DNA of 23,389 nucleotides from Holosporaceae bacterium (GCA_031258475.1 JAIRMS010000045.1:1-23389), one strand, 5' to 3'; shown: positions 7,046 to 15,127, counted from the stretch's first letter. Notes: a model not told the origin generated them from the sequence alone. Program-made: numbers and translations.

Positions 7046-9481
7046 ATGGCAGAGCAGAAGAAAGGTACGTTGAGTTTATCTTGCCGCTCCGATTTAAAAA
7101 AAACTGATCCCCTAGATGCGAAGGTAAGACAAAGCTTTTCCCATGGAAAAACGAAGGTGGTAACCGTGGAGGTAAAGAAGAGGCGATCTTTGCTAAACAG
7201 GTCGCAGGTTACTTCAGGCAAAGTTCCGGAATTACCACAGAGCGGCGATCTTACAAATATTGAAATAGAGACTCGACTGAAGGCCGTCAAAGACGCCATA
7301 AGAGAAAACAAGGAACAGGAAGAGCTTCGTTCCATTAGAGAAAAAGAAGAACGAGAGAGCATTAAATTTGAAAAAGATTCGGCGATTGCCGAGCAAGAAA
7401 CGTCGAAAGAAAAAACCGCGAAAAATGGCACTGAAACAAAGGTGAACAGCGGTAGATTTTTTCCTCCTAAAACTTTCAAACAAACAAAAGACGCTGGTTT
7501 TGAAGACGATGATTCTTCGACAAGGAATAATTCTTCCAAGAGGGTTCCAGCTGTTAAAAAAGGAATTAATGAGCTTCGAGGACGTTATGCTCCGGGAGCC
7601 GGTAGGATTTCCATACACAATGCTATGGATAGGGACGATGTGGGAAGGACTCGTTCTCTGACATCTCTGAGAAGAGCCAGACAGAAAAATAAAATTTCCT
7701 CTGTGAATTCCGAGGAAACAAAAATTATTAAAGACGTTATTTTGCCTGAGACCATTAGCGTTCAGGAATTGTCCAGCAGGATGGCGGTTCGTACCGGAGA
7801 CGTCGTTAAGACATTGATGAAATTGGGAGTTATGGCGACGGCAAATCAAATCATCGACGCAGATACGGCGGAATTAATAATTCTTGAATTTGGTCACAGA
7901 GTGAGAAGAGTTAGCGACAGCGATATAGAAATCGGATTGAAACGAGAGGACGAGATCGCAGATTTACTGCCCCGTCCTCCGGTCGTGACGATTATGGGAC
8001 ATGTTGATCACGGAAAAACGTCGCTGCTGGACGCTCTGCGTAAAACGGATGTTGCCTTGACGGAAGCTGGCGGCATTACCCAATGCATTGGCGCGTATCA
8101 GGTTACCACGAGCGATGGCAGGAAAATCACATTCATCGATACTCCAGGACACGCAGCGTTCACCGAGATGAGATCGCGCGGAGCAAATGTCACCGATATT
8201 GTCGTTCTGGTGGTCGCCGCCGATGATAGCGTCAAAGATCAGACTATTGAAGCCATAAACCATGCAAAAGCGGCCGAAGTTCCCATAGTCGTCGCCATCA
8301 ATAAAATAGATAAACACGATGCTAATCCGGAGAATGTTAGAAAAAGCCTCCTGAATCATGAAATTGTTGTTGAATCCTACGGTGGAGACGTTATCGACGT
8401 AGAAATCTCCGCTAAAACCGGTGCCAATCTTCAAAAATTGGAGGAGGCGATTCTGCTGCAGGCCGAGATTTTAGACCTGAAAGCCAATCCAAACCGGGAA
8501 GCGGAGGGAATAGTTATAGAATCCAAAGTGGAAAAGGGCCTCGGGCCGGTTGCCACGGTTCTTGTTCATAAGGGTACCCTAAAATCCGGAGATATTTTTG
8601 TTTCCGGGGCTGTTTTCGGTCGCGTCAGAGCTATCAGAAATCACAGAGGAGAGAACCTGCGTGAAATAACTCCCGGCACGCCTGGAGAAATAATAGGATT
8701 TAACGGTCCAACCATTCCGGGAGACGATTTTGTTGTGGTTGGAGACGAGACGAAAGCCAAAGAAATAGCCAACTATCGAGATTACAAAAAAAGAGAGTTG
8801 GCCTGGGTTGTTTCTTCCCGCGGTACCGCCGAGCAAATGTTTTCCCAATTAAAAACTGACGAAAAATTACAATCTCTGTCGGTGATCGTAAAAGCCGATG
8901 TCCAGGGATCTTCCGAAGCCATTTGTTCGAGTTTGCAGAGGTTGTCCACCGACGAAGTTGCCGTAAAAATCATTCATTCCGGAATTGGAGAAATTACCGA
9001 AAATGATGCGTCTCTGGCTCGAGCATCCAATGCGTTGATTATCGGATTTAACGTGCGATCCAATATGCAGGCGCGCGATCAAATCGCCCGGGACAGCATT
9101 CAGGTGAAATACTATTCCATAATCTATGATCTTATCGACGATATCAAAGCCCTGCTATCAGGATTGCTGGCTCCCGATATTAAAGAAACTATTCTTGGCT
9201 CCGCGGAAATAAGAAAGGTTTTCGATATTTCTAAATTGGGAAGAATAGCAGGATGTATGATTACCAACGGCTCAATCAAACGCGGAGCAAAGGCAAGACT
9301 ACTCCGCGATGGCGTCGTCGTCTACACAGGTGAAGTAAAATCAGTGAGAAGAAATAAGGACGACGTGAAAGAAGTTAAATCTGGATTTGAATGCGGCATT
9401 TGTCTTGAAAATTACAATGACATTCATCCGAACGATATGATTGAATGCTTCGAATTAGAGGAAGTTGCCAGGCAACTATAG
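7046..9481 (+). CDS. infB: Translation initiation factor IF-2
   Basis: IF-2 is the GTPase that places fMet-tRNA on the 30S subunit and promotes subunit joining. The product is 811 residues. Its first ~230 residues form a charged, low-complexity N-terminal region. An IF2_N-like segment follows (about 230-290, ISVQELSSRMAV), then the G domain with G1 GHVDHGKTS (318-326), G3 DTPGHA (365-370), G4 NKID (419-422) and G5 SAKTG (455-459). Domains II-IV end in the fMet-tRNA-binding C-terminus (GFECGICLENY and ECFELEEVARQL). The Shine-Dalgarno AGGAG ends 5 bases before ATG 7046. The last codons overlap the TTG alternative start of rbfA, so the two genes are tightly coupled. Confidence 0.98.
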   Translation: MAEQKKGTLSLSCRSDLKKTDPLDAKVRQSFSHGKTKVVTVEVKKRRSLLNRSQVTSGKVPELPQSGDLTNIEIETRLKAVKDAIRENKEQEELRSIREKEERESIKFEKDSAIAEQETSKEKTAKNGTETKVNSGRFFPPKTFKQTKDAGFEDDDSSTRNNSSKRVPAVKKGINELRGRYAPGAGRISIHNAMDRDDVGRTRSLTSLRRARQKNKISSVNSEETKIIKDVILPETISVQELSSRMAVRTGDVVKTLMKLGVMATANQIIDADTAELIILEFGHRVRRVSDSDIEIGLKREDEIADLLPRPPVVTIMGHVDHGKTSLLDALRKTDVALTEAGGITQCIGAYQVTTSDGRKITFIDTPGHAAFTEMRSRGANVTDIVVLVVAADDSVKDQTIEAINHAKAAEVPIVVAINKIDKHDANPENVRKSLLNHEIVVESYGGDVIDVEISAKTGANLQKLEEAILLQAEILDLKANPNREAEGIVIESKVEKGLGPVATVLVHKGTLKSGDIFVSGAVFGRVRAIRNHRGENLREITPGTPGEIIGFNGPTIPGDDFVVVGDETKAKEIANYRDYKKRELAWVVSSRGTAEQMFSQLKTDEKLQSLSVIVKADVQGSSEAICSSLQRLSTDEVAVKIIHSGIGEITENDASLARASNALIIGFNVRSNMQARDQIARDSIQVKYYSIIYDLIDDIKALLSGLLAPDIKETILGSAEIRKVFDISKLGRIAGCMITNGSIKRGAKARLLRDGVVVYTGEVKSVRRNKDDVKEVKSGFECGICLENYNDIHPNDMIECFELEEVARQL

Positions 9482-9869
9482 CCGAATGCAGAAAAAAAAT
9501 AGCGACAGGCCAAATAGGGTCGCCGTCGAAATAAAAAAGATGTTGTCGGCGTTTTTGCTGGGCAATCCTTTTGTTGACGAAAAAATCAATTCATCTTTGA
9601 TATCGATCACAGACGTCATGGTAAGTCCATGCCTGCACCATGCAAAGGTTTACATAGTGTCCCTATCTAAAAATTTTTCCAACAACGATTGTTTGGAATT
9701 TTTAAAAAAACATACGCCGAGTTTGAGACATCAAGTTGGGACGGAAATTCGGCTAAAATTTGTGCCGGAATTGTTGTTTTTCTCCGATAATTCGTTCGAC
9801 GATATAAAAAGAATTGAGTCGCTGCTCAGAGACACTAAAACCCCGGATGCCAGTCCATCGGAATTCTGA
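9465..9869 (+). CDS. rbfA: 30S ribosome-binding factor A
   Basis: RbfA binds free 30S subunits during late 16S rRNA maturation. The KH-like fold is recognisable from RVAVEIKKML, ISITDVMVSPCLHHAKVYIV, and the ending VGTEIRLKFVPELLFFSDNS with IKRIESLL, all in family order. The frame can start at TTG 9465 (134 residues, overlapping infB by 17 bases, GAGG 3 bases upstream) or ATG 9486 (127 residues, starting MQKKNSDRP). The family N-terminus favours the ATG; the ribosome-binding site favours the TTG. In the ancestral order truB follows, but here the gene ends the operon and the dispersed repeat copy B begins 25 bases after the stop. Confidence 0.93.
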   Translation: MPGNYSRMQKKNSDRPNRVAVEIKKMLSAFLLGNPFVDEKINSSLISITDVMVSPCLHHAKVYIVSLSKNFSNNDCLEFLKKHTPSLRHQVGTEIRLKFVPELLFFSDNSFDDIKRIESLLRDTKTPDASPSEF

Positions 9870-9894
9870 CAAGTCACAGTTGCTCGTTTTATTT

Positions 9895-10006
9895 ATACAT
9901 GAATCACTTTGAAAGTGAGCAGTCAGTATTTAGCTTGATCGTCGCAGACGCGTAGCCGAGTGGGATTGCTTCGCACGCTCGCAATGACGATCGTGAGTGC
10001 CTCTAA
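9895..10006 (+). repeat. Dispersed repeat, copy B (3' of rbfA)
   Basis: It begins ATACATGAATCACTTTGAAA, continues GTGAGCAGTCAGTATTTAGC and GCAGACGCGTAGCCGAG, and ends with ATTGCTTCGCACGCTCGCAA (from 9965) and GTGAGTGCCTCTAA. It is near-identical to copy C at 14886 for about 110 bases. The CACTTT-G-AAAGTG palindrome is perfect here. The inner CGTCATTGCGAGC/GCTCGCAATGACG unit resembles short repeats known from several intracellular bacteria. It lies 25 bases after the rbfA stop, in the gene's sense. Confidence 0.85.
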
Positions 10007-10320
10007 CCCCTGACTCCGCATTAAGTTAGTGCGTCTATGTTAATTTTGGCGAAGAATTTTCGAGATTTTGCGGTTATTTCGGATCTGTGCCAATTGTCGC
10101 GAATATTAGACCTTCTGCGAAAGTAGCAAGAGCTTGAAAAGTTAAAAAGAAAGAGTGAAACTCAAGCGTTAAATTACTAAAATCGCTGATTCGGAAATTT
10201 TTCTGAAAAACTGCCGATACGGGAAAATTTGTCCCCATATTAACCGGGCAATTGACCGCGCAATCTCGCTATTTTTTTTAGATTGATAGTTTCCGCGGTA
10301 TCTGGTATCAAGAATGCGTT
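10007..10320. other. Intergenic region between repeat copy B and tRNA-Leu
   Basis: No gene is supported here. A TTGACC at 10251 followed by an AT-rich run (ATTTTTTTTAGATTGATAG) could belong to the tRNA-Leu promoter, but the -10 assignment is uncertain. No truB 5' sequence is visible, although truB would be expected here after rbfA. Confidence 0.5.
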
Positions 10321-10407
10321 GCGGTCATGGCGGAACTGGTAGACGCGTAGCGTTGAGGTCGCTATGGAGGAGACTCCGTGGAAGTTCAAGTCTTCTTGAC
10401 CGCACCA
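10321..10407 (+). tRNA. tRNA-Leu (anticodon GAG)
   Basis: An 87-base class II tRNA with encoded CCA. The acceptor GCGGTCA pairs with TGACCGC in full, and the discriminator is A10404. The anticodon stem TAGCG/CGCTA encloses the loop TTGAGGT, giving GAG, which reads CUC and CUU. The long variable arm GGAGGAGACTCC is typical of leucine tRNAs. kdsB begins 29 bases downstream. Confidence 0.97.
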
Positions 10408-10436
10408 TAAACCCATATGGTGAGAGGCGTAGACAA

Positions 10437-11171
10437 ATGGATACATTGATAGTAATACCAGCCAGAATTTCGTCCACCAGATTGCCAAGAAAAATGCTTG
10501 CCGACGTCGGCGGAAAACCTCTTATCGTTAGAACATTCGAAAGCGCGATCGCCGCAGATGCGGGCGATGTGGTTGTTGCCTGCGACGGTTCGGAAATTTC
10601 AAGCGCTGTGGAAAGTGCGAGCGGGAAGACTGTTCTGACCAATCCGGATCTGCCCTCCGGAACCGATAGGGTATTTTCCGGGTGGACCAGCTATGATCCG
10701 GAAAAAAAATACAGGTTTATCGTTAATTTGCAGGGAGATTTGCCCTTTATCGCGCCGGAATTCATTCGAACTGGAGTTCGCGCCATAAAGGAAACGAACT
10801 ATGACATCTTTACCTTGGCCACTCCGATAAGGGATGATTCCCATCTGCGCGACAGCGTTGTAAAGCCGGTTATTGCGTATACTTCCGGTTCGAAAGATAC
10901 CGGACGCGCGTTGTATTTCAGCCGATCCGCGATTCCATCTGGCGGTCCTTTTTTCCATCATATTGGAATATATTGCTTCCGAGCAGAGGGATTGGAAAAA
11001 TTTGTGAGCCTTCCACAGAGTCCGTTGGAAAAATCCGAAAAACTTGAACAGCTGCGGGCGCTGGAAAACGACATGACCATTGGTATCTCGGTGATCGATA
11101 TGGAGCCGCCGGTCAGCGTCGATACGGCGGAAGATCTCGAGCTGGCGCGTCGGGAATTGTCAACGCTGTGA
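10437..11171 (+). CDS. kdsB: 3-deoxy-manno-octulosonate cytidylyltransferase (CMP-KDO synthetase)
   Basis: KdsB activates KDO with CTP to CMP-KDO for lipid A-core assembly, so the cell should make KDO-containing lipopolysaccharide. The 244-residue product has the usual length. Family signatures are the nucleotide-binding IPARISSTRLPRKML near the N-terminus, ACDGSEI, the metal-site region VNLQGDLPFI, HHIGIYCFR, and SPLEKSEKLEQLRALEN, ending GISVIDMEPPVSVDTAEDLE. The open frame extends back through tRNA-Leu to 10314, but the ATG at 10437 is the right start: it gives the family N-terminus (MDTLIVIPAR) and has GAGAGG about 10 bases upstream. It converges with fabD, with only 3 bases between the stops. 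Confidence 0.96.
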   Translation: MDTLIVIPARISSTRLPRKMLADVGGKPLIVRTFESAIAADAGDVVVACDGSEISSAVESASGKTVLTNPDLPSGTDRVFSGWTSYDPEKKYRFIVNLQGDLPFIAPEFIRTGVRAIKETNYDIFTLATPIRDDSHLRDSVVKPVIAYTSGSKDTGRALYFSRSAIPSGGPFFHHIGIYCFRAEGLEKFVSLPQSPLEKSEKLEQLRALENDMTIGISVIDMEPPVSVDTAEDLELARRELSTL

Positions 11172-11174
11172 TTT

Positions 11175-12113
11175 TCATTTAGCGTCGCATATTTTTGCGA
11201 AGCTTTCCAATGATTCTATGGAATTTACGCTGATTAATTCCATGGTCGGGGAGATGCGCTTCGTCAGTCCGAGAAGCGTTCTGCTAGGTCCGATTTCGAC
11301 GCACCGAGAAACGGACTGCGATTCCGCGAATAAAATACTTTCCCTCCATCTGACCCGTTCGGTGATTTGTCTGGACAATAGTTCTCTGAAATCGCCAGTT
11401 TCCGCCCGGGCCGTAACGTTGGAAATTATTGGCTTCAGTGGCTGATCGAATCTTGTTTTGCTCAAAATTTCAGAGATTTTTCCGACGGCGTTTTCCATCA
11501 ATCTGCTATGGAAAGGACCGCTGACTTCTAAAAATATCGCCTTTTTCGCTCCGGCTGAAAGCGCCCCATCGGCCGCTTTTTTCACGGCGTTGATGTTCCC
11601 GCTGATAACAATTTGCTCGGCGGAATTGTCGTTGGCAATTTGAACGATTTCGTTTTCGGAAGCACATCCGGACACAATTTTTTCCAGGGCATCTACGTCC
11701 AATCCGATGATGGCAGCCATGGTTCCACCGGTGGGATAGGCTTCGGCCATCGCCGCACCCCGTGCTTTGAGAATTTCCGCAGTATCGGAAAGAGAAACCA
11801 CGCGATCCGCGCACAATGCAGTATATTCTCCGAGGGAATGCCCCGCCAGAAATGTTGATTTATCGGCGACGTCAACGCCGAATTCGCGCTGCAGGACCCG
11901 CACCATCGCCATGCTGAAGGCCAGCAGAGCGGGCTGAACGTTTTCCGTTTTTTTTAATTCTTCCTCGGATCCGTTGAAAATCAGATCCGACAGCCCAAAG
12001 GAAATGGCGTCGTCCACCTCATGAAAAACGTCACGAGCAGATTGAAAAGCTTCGTAGACGTCCTTTCCCATGCCGATTTTCTGAGATCCCTGTCCAGGAA
12101 AGACGAAAAGCAT
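11175..12113 (-). CDS. fabD: Malonyl-CoA:ACP S-malonyltransferase
   Basis: FabD loads malonate from CoA onto acyl carrier protein for fatty acid synthesis. The 312-residue product shows FVFPGQGSQKIGMG at the N-terminus, the nucleophile elbow GHSLGEY with Ser93 (Ser92 in E. coli), GPFHSRLM with the catalytic His region, and IGPSRTLLGL near the C-terminus. The open frame extends upstream to 12176, but ATG 12113 has GGAGG 7 bases before it and gives the family start (MLFVFPGQGSQ). Upstream is the HU terminator, so it probably has its own promoter in the 12114-12160 gap or depends on readthrough. In many bacteria fabD sits with fabG and acpP; neither is here. Confidence 0.97.
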   Translation of the reverse strand: MLFVFPGQGSQKIGMGKDVYEAFQSARDVFHEVDDAISFGLSDLIFNGSEEELKKTENVQPALLAFSMAMVRVLQREFGVDVADKSTFLAGHSLGEYTALCADRVVSLSDTAEILKARGAAMAEAYPTGGTMAAIIGLDVDALEKIVSGCASENEIVQIANDNSAEQIVISGNINAVKKAADGALSAGAKKAIFLEVSGPFHSRLMENAVGKISEILSKTRFDQPLKPIISNVTARAETGDFRELLSRQITERVRWRESILFAESQSVSRCVEIGPSRTLLGLTKRISPTMELISVNSIESLESFAKICDAK

Positions 12114-12158
12114 GGTAGTGCCTCCTATTTTTTTCAGAAAATGAAACGATTCACGAAC

Positions 12159-12196
12159 AAAAAAACCAGCGATCACCTAAAAAGCAAGCGCTGGTT
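12159..12196 (-). terminator. Rho-independent terminator of the HU gene
   Basis: On the minus strand AACCAGCG (complement of 12189-12196) pairs perfectly with CGCTGGTT (complement of 12164-12171) around a 17-base loop, and the stem runs into a tract of seven T (complement of 12159-12165). It lies 18 bases after the HU stop codon. Confidence 0.8.
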
Positions 12197-12213
12197 CATG
12201 GAACTACGTTATA

Positions 12214-12486
12214 TTAATTCACGTAATCTTTGAGGTTTTTTCCTGGCTTAAACCTGACCGAATTCCGAGGCGGAATATCGATCACAGCTCCGGTCCTGAA
12301 ATTTCTGCCATTTCTTCCGGCGGTTCTTTTCACCGAAAAGCTTCCAAATCCGACCAGTGTAATATCGTCGCCATTTTTAAGCGCTTTTTCTATACTGACC
12401 ACAATGGAATTTATGGCCTTTTCCGAATCTGATTTTGTCAGTCCGCTTTCCTTCGACACCGCGTCGATTAGCTCTGATTTATTCAT
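12214..12486 (-). CDS. hup: HU-family DNA-binding protein
   Basis: HU is a small nucleoid protein that binds and bends DNA as a dimer. The 90-residue product has the standard length and signatures: MNKSELIDAVSKESGLTKSD, a beta-arm region with VGFGSFSVKRTAGRNGRN, and IPPRNSVRFKPGKNLKD with the Pro used for DNA intercalation. The start at 12486 has TAGGAG 8 bases upstream. It is a single-gene unit with a clear terminator. IHF alpha and beta are close relatives, but the full-length match fits HU better. The exact symbol (hupA or hupB) cannot be decided from this. Confidence 0.95.
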   Translation of the reverse strand: MNKSELIDAVSKESGLTKSDSEKAINSIVVSIEKALKNGDDITLVGFGSFSVKRTAGRNGRNFRTGAVIDIPPRNSVRFKPGKNLKDYVN

Positions 12487-12534
12487 AAGTACACTCCTAA
12501 CTCTCTACAATTTGAAGTCTGAAGCGTTTTTATT

Positions 12535-12554
12535 GAAAAAGCAATAGCTTTTTC
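12535..12554 (-). terminator. Hairpin after trpS, possible terminator
   Basis: GAAAAAGC and GCTTTTTC form a perfect 8-bp stem with a 4-base loop, about 10 bases after the trpS stop. On the minus strand the descending arm ends in TTTTTC, which gives a short U-run but no tract beyond the stem, so it is a weak or partial terminator. It also lies just upstream of the HU promoter region. Confidence 0.45.
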
Positions 12555-12563
12555 GAAAAAATA

Positions 12564-13598
12564 TCAAAAAACCCTGGAATCACAGGGATTTTTATAAAAA
12601 TAATCTATTCCAATGGCTTCTTTTACTTCTTGGAGTGTTTTTTGCGCAACACTTTTTGCCTTCTGCGTACCCTCAAAGCATATGTCAAACAAATACTTTT
12701 TTGATAGCGATTCTCTTTTTTCGCGTATGGGTTTCAGCTTTTTCTGTAAAACATCGTTTAGAAGCGATTTTAGTGTCGTATCTCCCAGGCCGCCCCTGGA
12801 ATATTTCTCTTTCAGAAGAGAGATCTCTTCTTTTTCATCGCAGAAGGCGTCCAGGTAGACAAACACGACGTTTCCCTCAACTTTACCCGGATCGGATATC
12901 CTTATATGTCCAGGATCCGTGAACATTGAGTACACTTTTTCCCTAATGATTTCCGGAGAATCACTCAGAAAAATGGCATTGTTCAGCGATTTGCTCGCCT
13001 TGGATTTTCCATCTATTCCCACCAGACGACCAACGCTGCTCAGATACGCCTCGGATTCCTTCAGACAATCCGTGCTGTACAATCTATTAAATTTGCGCAC
13101 CACTTCGTTTGTGAGTTCAATCATTGGCAGCTGATCTTCCCCAACTGGTATCAGCTCGGCCTTAAACGCCGTGATGTCCGCCGTCTGACTCAGGGGATAG
13201 CAAAAAAAACCGGTGGGGATGGACTCGCCGAATCCCTTCTGTTCTATTTCAGCTTTTACGGTGGGATTCCTCTCCAATCTGGAAACGGATATTAGATTCA
13301 TATAATAGGCGGTAAGCTCCGGCAGAGCGGAAACCTCCGATTGAATAAATATGGTTGTCAGCTCCGGCTCTATTCCGACCGCCAGGTAGTCTGCGACGAT
13401 TTCCAGGACATTGTCCACCACTTTTTTCGGATTTCCAAAATAGTCGGTAAGAGCCTGAACGTCTGCAACCATCACGTATTGATCGTAGGTGGACTGCAAC
13501 TCGACTCTACTTTCCAGCGATCCAATCCAATGCCCGAGATGAAGATTTCCGGTCGGTCTATCTCCCGTGAGTATTACTTTCTTCGCCATGACTATCAT
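12564..13598 (-). CDS. trpS: Tryptophan--tRNA ligase (TGDRPTG subclass)
   Basis: TrpRS charges tRNA-Trp in the cytoplasm (class I synthetase, Rossmann fold). The 344-residue product starts MIVMAKKVILTGDRPTGNLH; LHLGH is the HIGH motif. Further signatures are VSRLERNPTVKAEI, GFFCYPLSQTADITAFKA, and VGIDGKSKASKSLNNAIFLS, where KASKS replaces the usual KMSKS. The TGDRPTG start and the overall pattern are those of the TrpRS type I associate mainly with Firmicutes, whereas most Alphaproteobacteria have an SGIQPTG type. ATG 13598 has GGGGA 9 bases upstream; the alternative ATG 13589 would give 341 residues starting MAKKV. It is a monocistronic gene followed by a hairpin. Confidence 0.95.
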   Translation of the reverse strand: MIVMAKKVILTGDRPTGNLHLGHWIGSLESRVELQSTYDQYVMVADVQALTDYFGNPKKVVDNVLEIVADYLAVGIEPELTTIFIQSEVSALPELTAYYMNLISVSRLERNPTVKAEIEQKGFGESIPTGFFCYPLSQTADITAFKAELIPVGEDQLPMIELTNEVVRKFNRLYSTDCLKESEAYLSSVGRLVGIDGKSKASKSLNNAIFLSDSPEIIREKVYSMFTDPGHIRISDPGKVEGNVVFVYLDAFCDEKEEISLLKEKYSRGGLGDTTLKSLLNDVLQKKLKPIREKRESLSKKYLFDICFEGTQKAKSVAQKTLQEVKEAIGIDYFYKNPCDSRVF

Positions 13599-14035
13599 TC
13601 CATTTTATCCCCAAAAACATATCATATTGTAGATAAAAAAACAAACGATGATGGAACTTGGTCACGGGGATAGTCATTGCCCCCGGACCGGGCTGAAAAC
13701 AAAATACTCCTCCAAATCAATCGGTATTTTCCGATACATAATTTTTATCTATTCTCTGGAACTAAAAATACCAAGGTCTGTAAAATATTTTATTTTTTTT
13801 AAAATAGGCTATTGACCGCGGAAAAACATGTGTGCTCATGTGTGCTAGCGTGATCGTAGAGGTTGTGTGTTTTTGTAGGTAAAGAGGTCGAGCGATGCTT
13901 TAGGAAAAATGATGAAAGCGGTAGCGGAGATTCTCAGTCGGTCGTAGTGCCTGCCAGGTTTCATCAATTTTTCAGATAATTTTTGTGTCATCTCGTTGTT
14001 TGTTTTTGTGATTGTTGAGGTGTTAGGAGGTTGTT
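13599..14035. other. Intergenic region between trpS and secreted hypothetical gene
   Basis: Divergent promoters for trpS (minus) and the 14036 gene (plus) must lie here. Visible features are an AT-rich run with the near-palindrome AAAATATTTT-ATTTTTTTTAAAATA around 13781-13806, a TTGACC at 13813, a direct repeat ATGTGTGCTC-ATGTGTGCTAG near 13829-13850, and a 5-bp hairpin ATCGG-TATTTT-CCGAT near 13720. None is strong enough to name a promoter. A 12-codon frame at 13909-13947 with an AGGA ahead of it is probably chance. Confidence 0.45.
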
Positions 14036-14890
14036 ATGATGTTTCGTGATATGATGAGATGCGTAAGCAGTGCGTGTTGTGCAGTGGCGGTGATGTGTGG
14101 CTCTGATGTGAGTGGAATGCTGACTATGGATCCGAAGGATGTCGGTCAACTGGAAAAGATGCCGGTATTTGAATCTTCATGCATCGTTGATGCGGATGCA
14201 GCACGGAATCCGTCTTCCCAGTTACCGTCAGTGGAGGAGGATCTGGCATCGGATGAAAGTGGCGACTTAGTTGATGAGCTTGTACTGAGTGAAGCTGATC
14301 TTAGGGAAATATTTTATCCTTCCTGTGAGATGCCAAAGCGAGAAGCTGATTTTTGGGGAACATTTTGTCCTTTCTATGAGCTGCCAAAGCTAGATGTATA
14401 TTCTTATTACTCCAGAGATCTTGATCTCAGCGAATTGAAATCGTTGCAAGAACAAATTGAACGAGAAAAAGATGAACTACTCGGAAGAATAGATTCAATC
14501 TGTAGTGTTTTTGAAACAGAAGTCGATAAAGGTGTGATAAATACACAGATAGACCCAATTGGAAAATCGTGGTTCGGTTTCAATTCGCTCGTGTCTGAAG
14601 AGAAATGTCTACAAGAAGAGATACAAGGCCATCGTAGCGATTTTGAATTTTGTAGGCATCCTAAAATTGAACCGTTTAGAACTCGTTGCGCGAGGTTGCT
14701 TGGCATTTTTAAATCAGATATCGAGAAAAATGACCGTGAAAATCCTGCACTGGGAGGGTTGATAATAGCGTTTTTGATGATTTTTGACCATACAGGATTG
14801 TGTGAACTCCGCAGAGCCGAATACAAGGGGAACATGTTCGATCGTTTGATGACTGATCTTAAATTAATCGATTTGTTTGAAATTTTATGA
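14036..14890 (+). CDS. Putative secreted protein of unknown family with a 17-residue tandem repeat
   Basis: I do not recognise the family. The 284-residue product starts with a Sec-type signal candidate (MMFRDMMRC, then an Ala/Val/Cys-rich stretch to about residue 27). An acidic region follows (about 45-90), then two tandem 17-residue units EADLREIFYPSCEMPKR and EADFWGTFCPFYELPKL (DNA period exactly 51 bases, 14291 and 14342). A charged helical segment comes next (about 125-165, probable coiled coil), and a C-terminal part with GLIIAFLMIFDHTG, perhaps a buried or membrane-seeking helix. Eleven cysteines are scattered along it. AGGAGG ends 5 bases before ATG 14036, so translation is well supported. 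Its stop codon (14888-14890) lies inside repeat copy C, so the original 3' end may have been replaced. Confidence 0.75.
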   Translation: MMFRDMMRCVSSACCAVAVMCGSDVSGMLTMDPKDVGQLEKMPVFESSCIVDADAARNPSSQLPSVEEDLASDESGDLVDELVLSEADLREIFYPSCEMPKREADFWGTFCPFYELPKLDVYSYYSRDLDLSELKSLQEQIEREKDELLGRIDSICSVFETEVDKGVINTQIDPIGKSWFGFNSLVSEEKCLQEEIQGHRSDFEFCRHPKIEPFRTRCARLLGIFKSDIEKNDRENPALGGLIIAFLMIFDHTGLCELRRAEYKGNMFDRLMTDLKLIDLFEIL

Positions 14891-15002
14891 AACGGACGTG
14901 CTTTGGAAGTGAGCAGTCAGCATTTAGCTTGATCGCAGACGCGTAGCCGAGGGGAATGGATTGCTTCGCACGCTCGCAATGACGATCGTGAGTGTCTCTA
15001 AA
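14886..15002 (+). repeat. Dispersed repeat, copy C (overlaps 3' end of the 14036 gene)
   Basis: It begins TATGAAACGGACGTG (identical to 303-317), then GGAAGTGAGCAGTCAGCATT, GCAGACGCGTAGCCGAG, and ATTGCTTCGCACGCTCGCAA (from 14960), ending GTGAGTGTCTCTAAA. It matches copy B for about 110 bases with small indels. The stop codon of the upstream gene is within its first five bases. It faces copy D in mirror orientation. Confidence 0.85.
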
Positions 15003-15006
15003 ACAA

Positions 15007-15127
15007 CACCATTTCGTCATTGCGAGCGAAGCGAAGCAATATTACCCCTCACCGTCATTGCGAGGAGCAGAGCGACGAAGCAATCCAGAAAATAAAAATC
15101 GCATTTTCAAAGTGATTCATCTATAAT
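15007..15127 (-). repeat. Dispersed repeat, copy D with two CGTCATTGCGAG units
   Basis: Read on the minus strand from 15127, it has the core ATGAATCACTTTGAAAATGC (to 15101) and then two short units whose plus-strand forms are CGTCATTGCGAGCGAAGCGA (15015-15040) and CGTCATTGCGAGGAGCAGAG (15053-15087). The first unit is the inverse complement of the 14960-14984 unit in copy C, so the transcript across the block could form a long hairpin. The GTCAGCATTTAGC segment of copies A-C is missing. Confidence 0.75.

Noticed and set aside
9942..9964. tRNA-like string GACGCGTAGCCGAGTGGG in repeat copies B and C
   Set aside because: It resembles the D-arm region of class II tRNAs, but no acceptor stem, anticodon arm or T arm can be formed around it.
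10314..10436. N-terminal extension of kdsB
   Set aside because: The extended frame runs through tRNA-Leu; the family N-terminus starts exactly at ATG 10437.
13909..13947. 12-codon frame MMKAVAEILSRS with an AGGA ahead of it
   Set aside because: It is too short, there is no similarity, and it stops about 90 bases before the real gene; it is probably chance.
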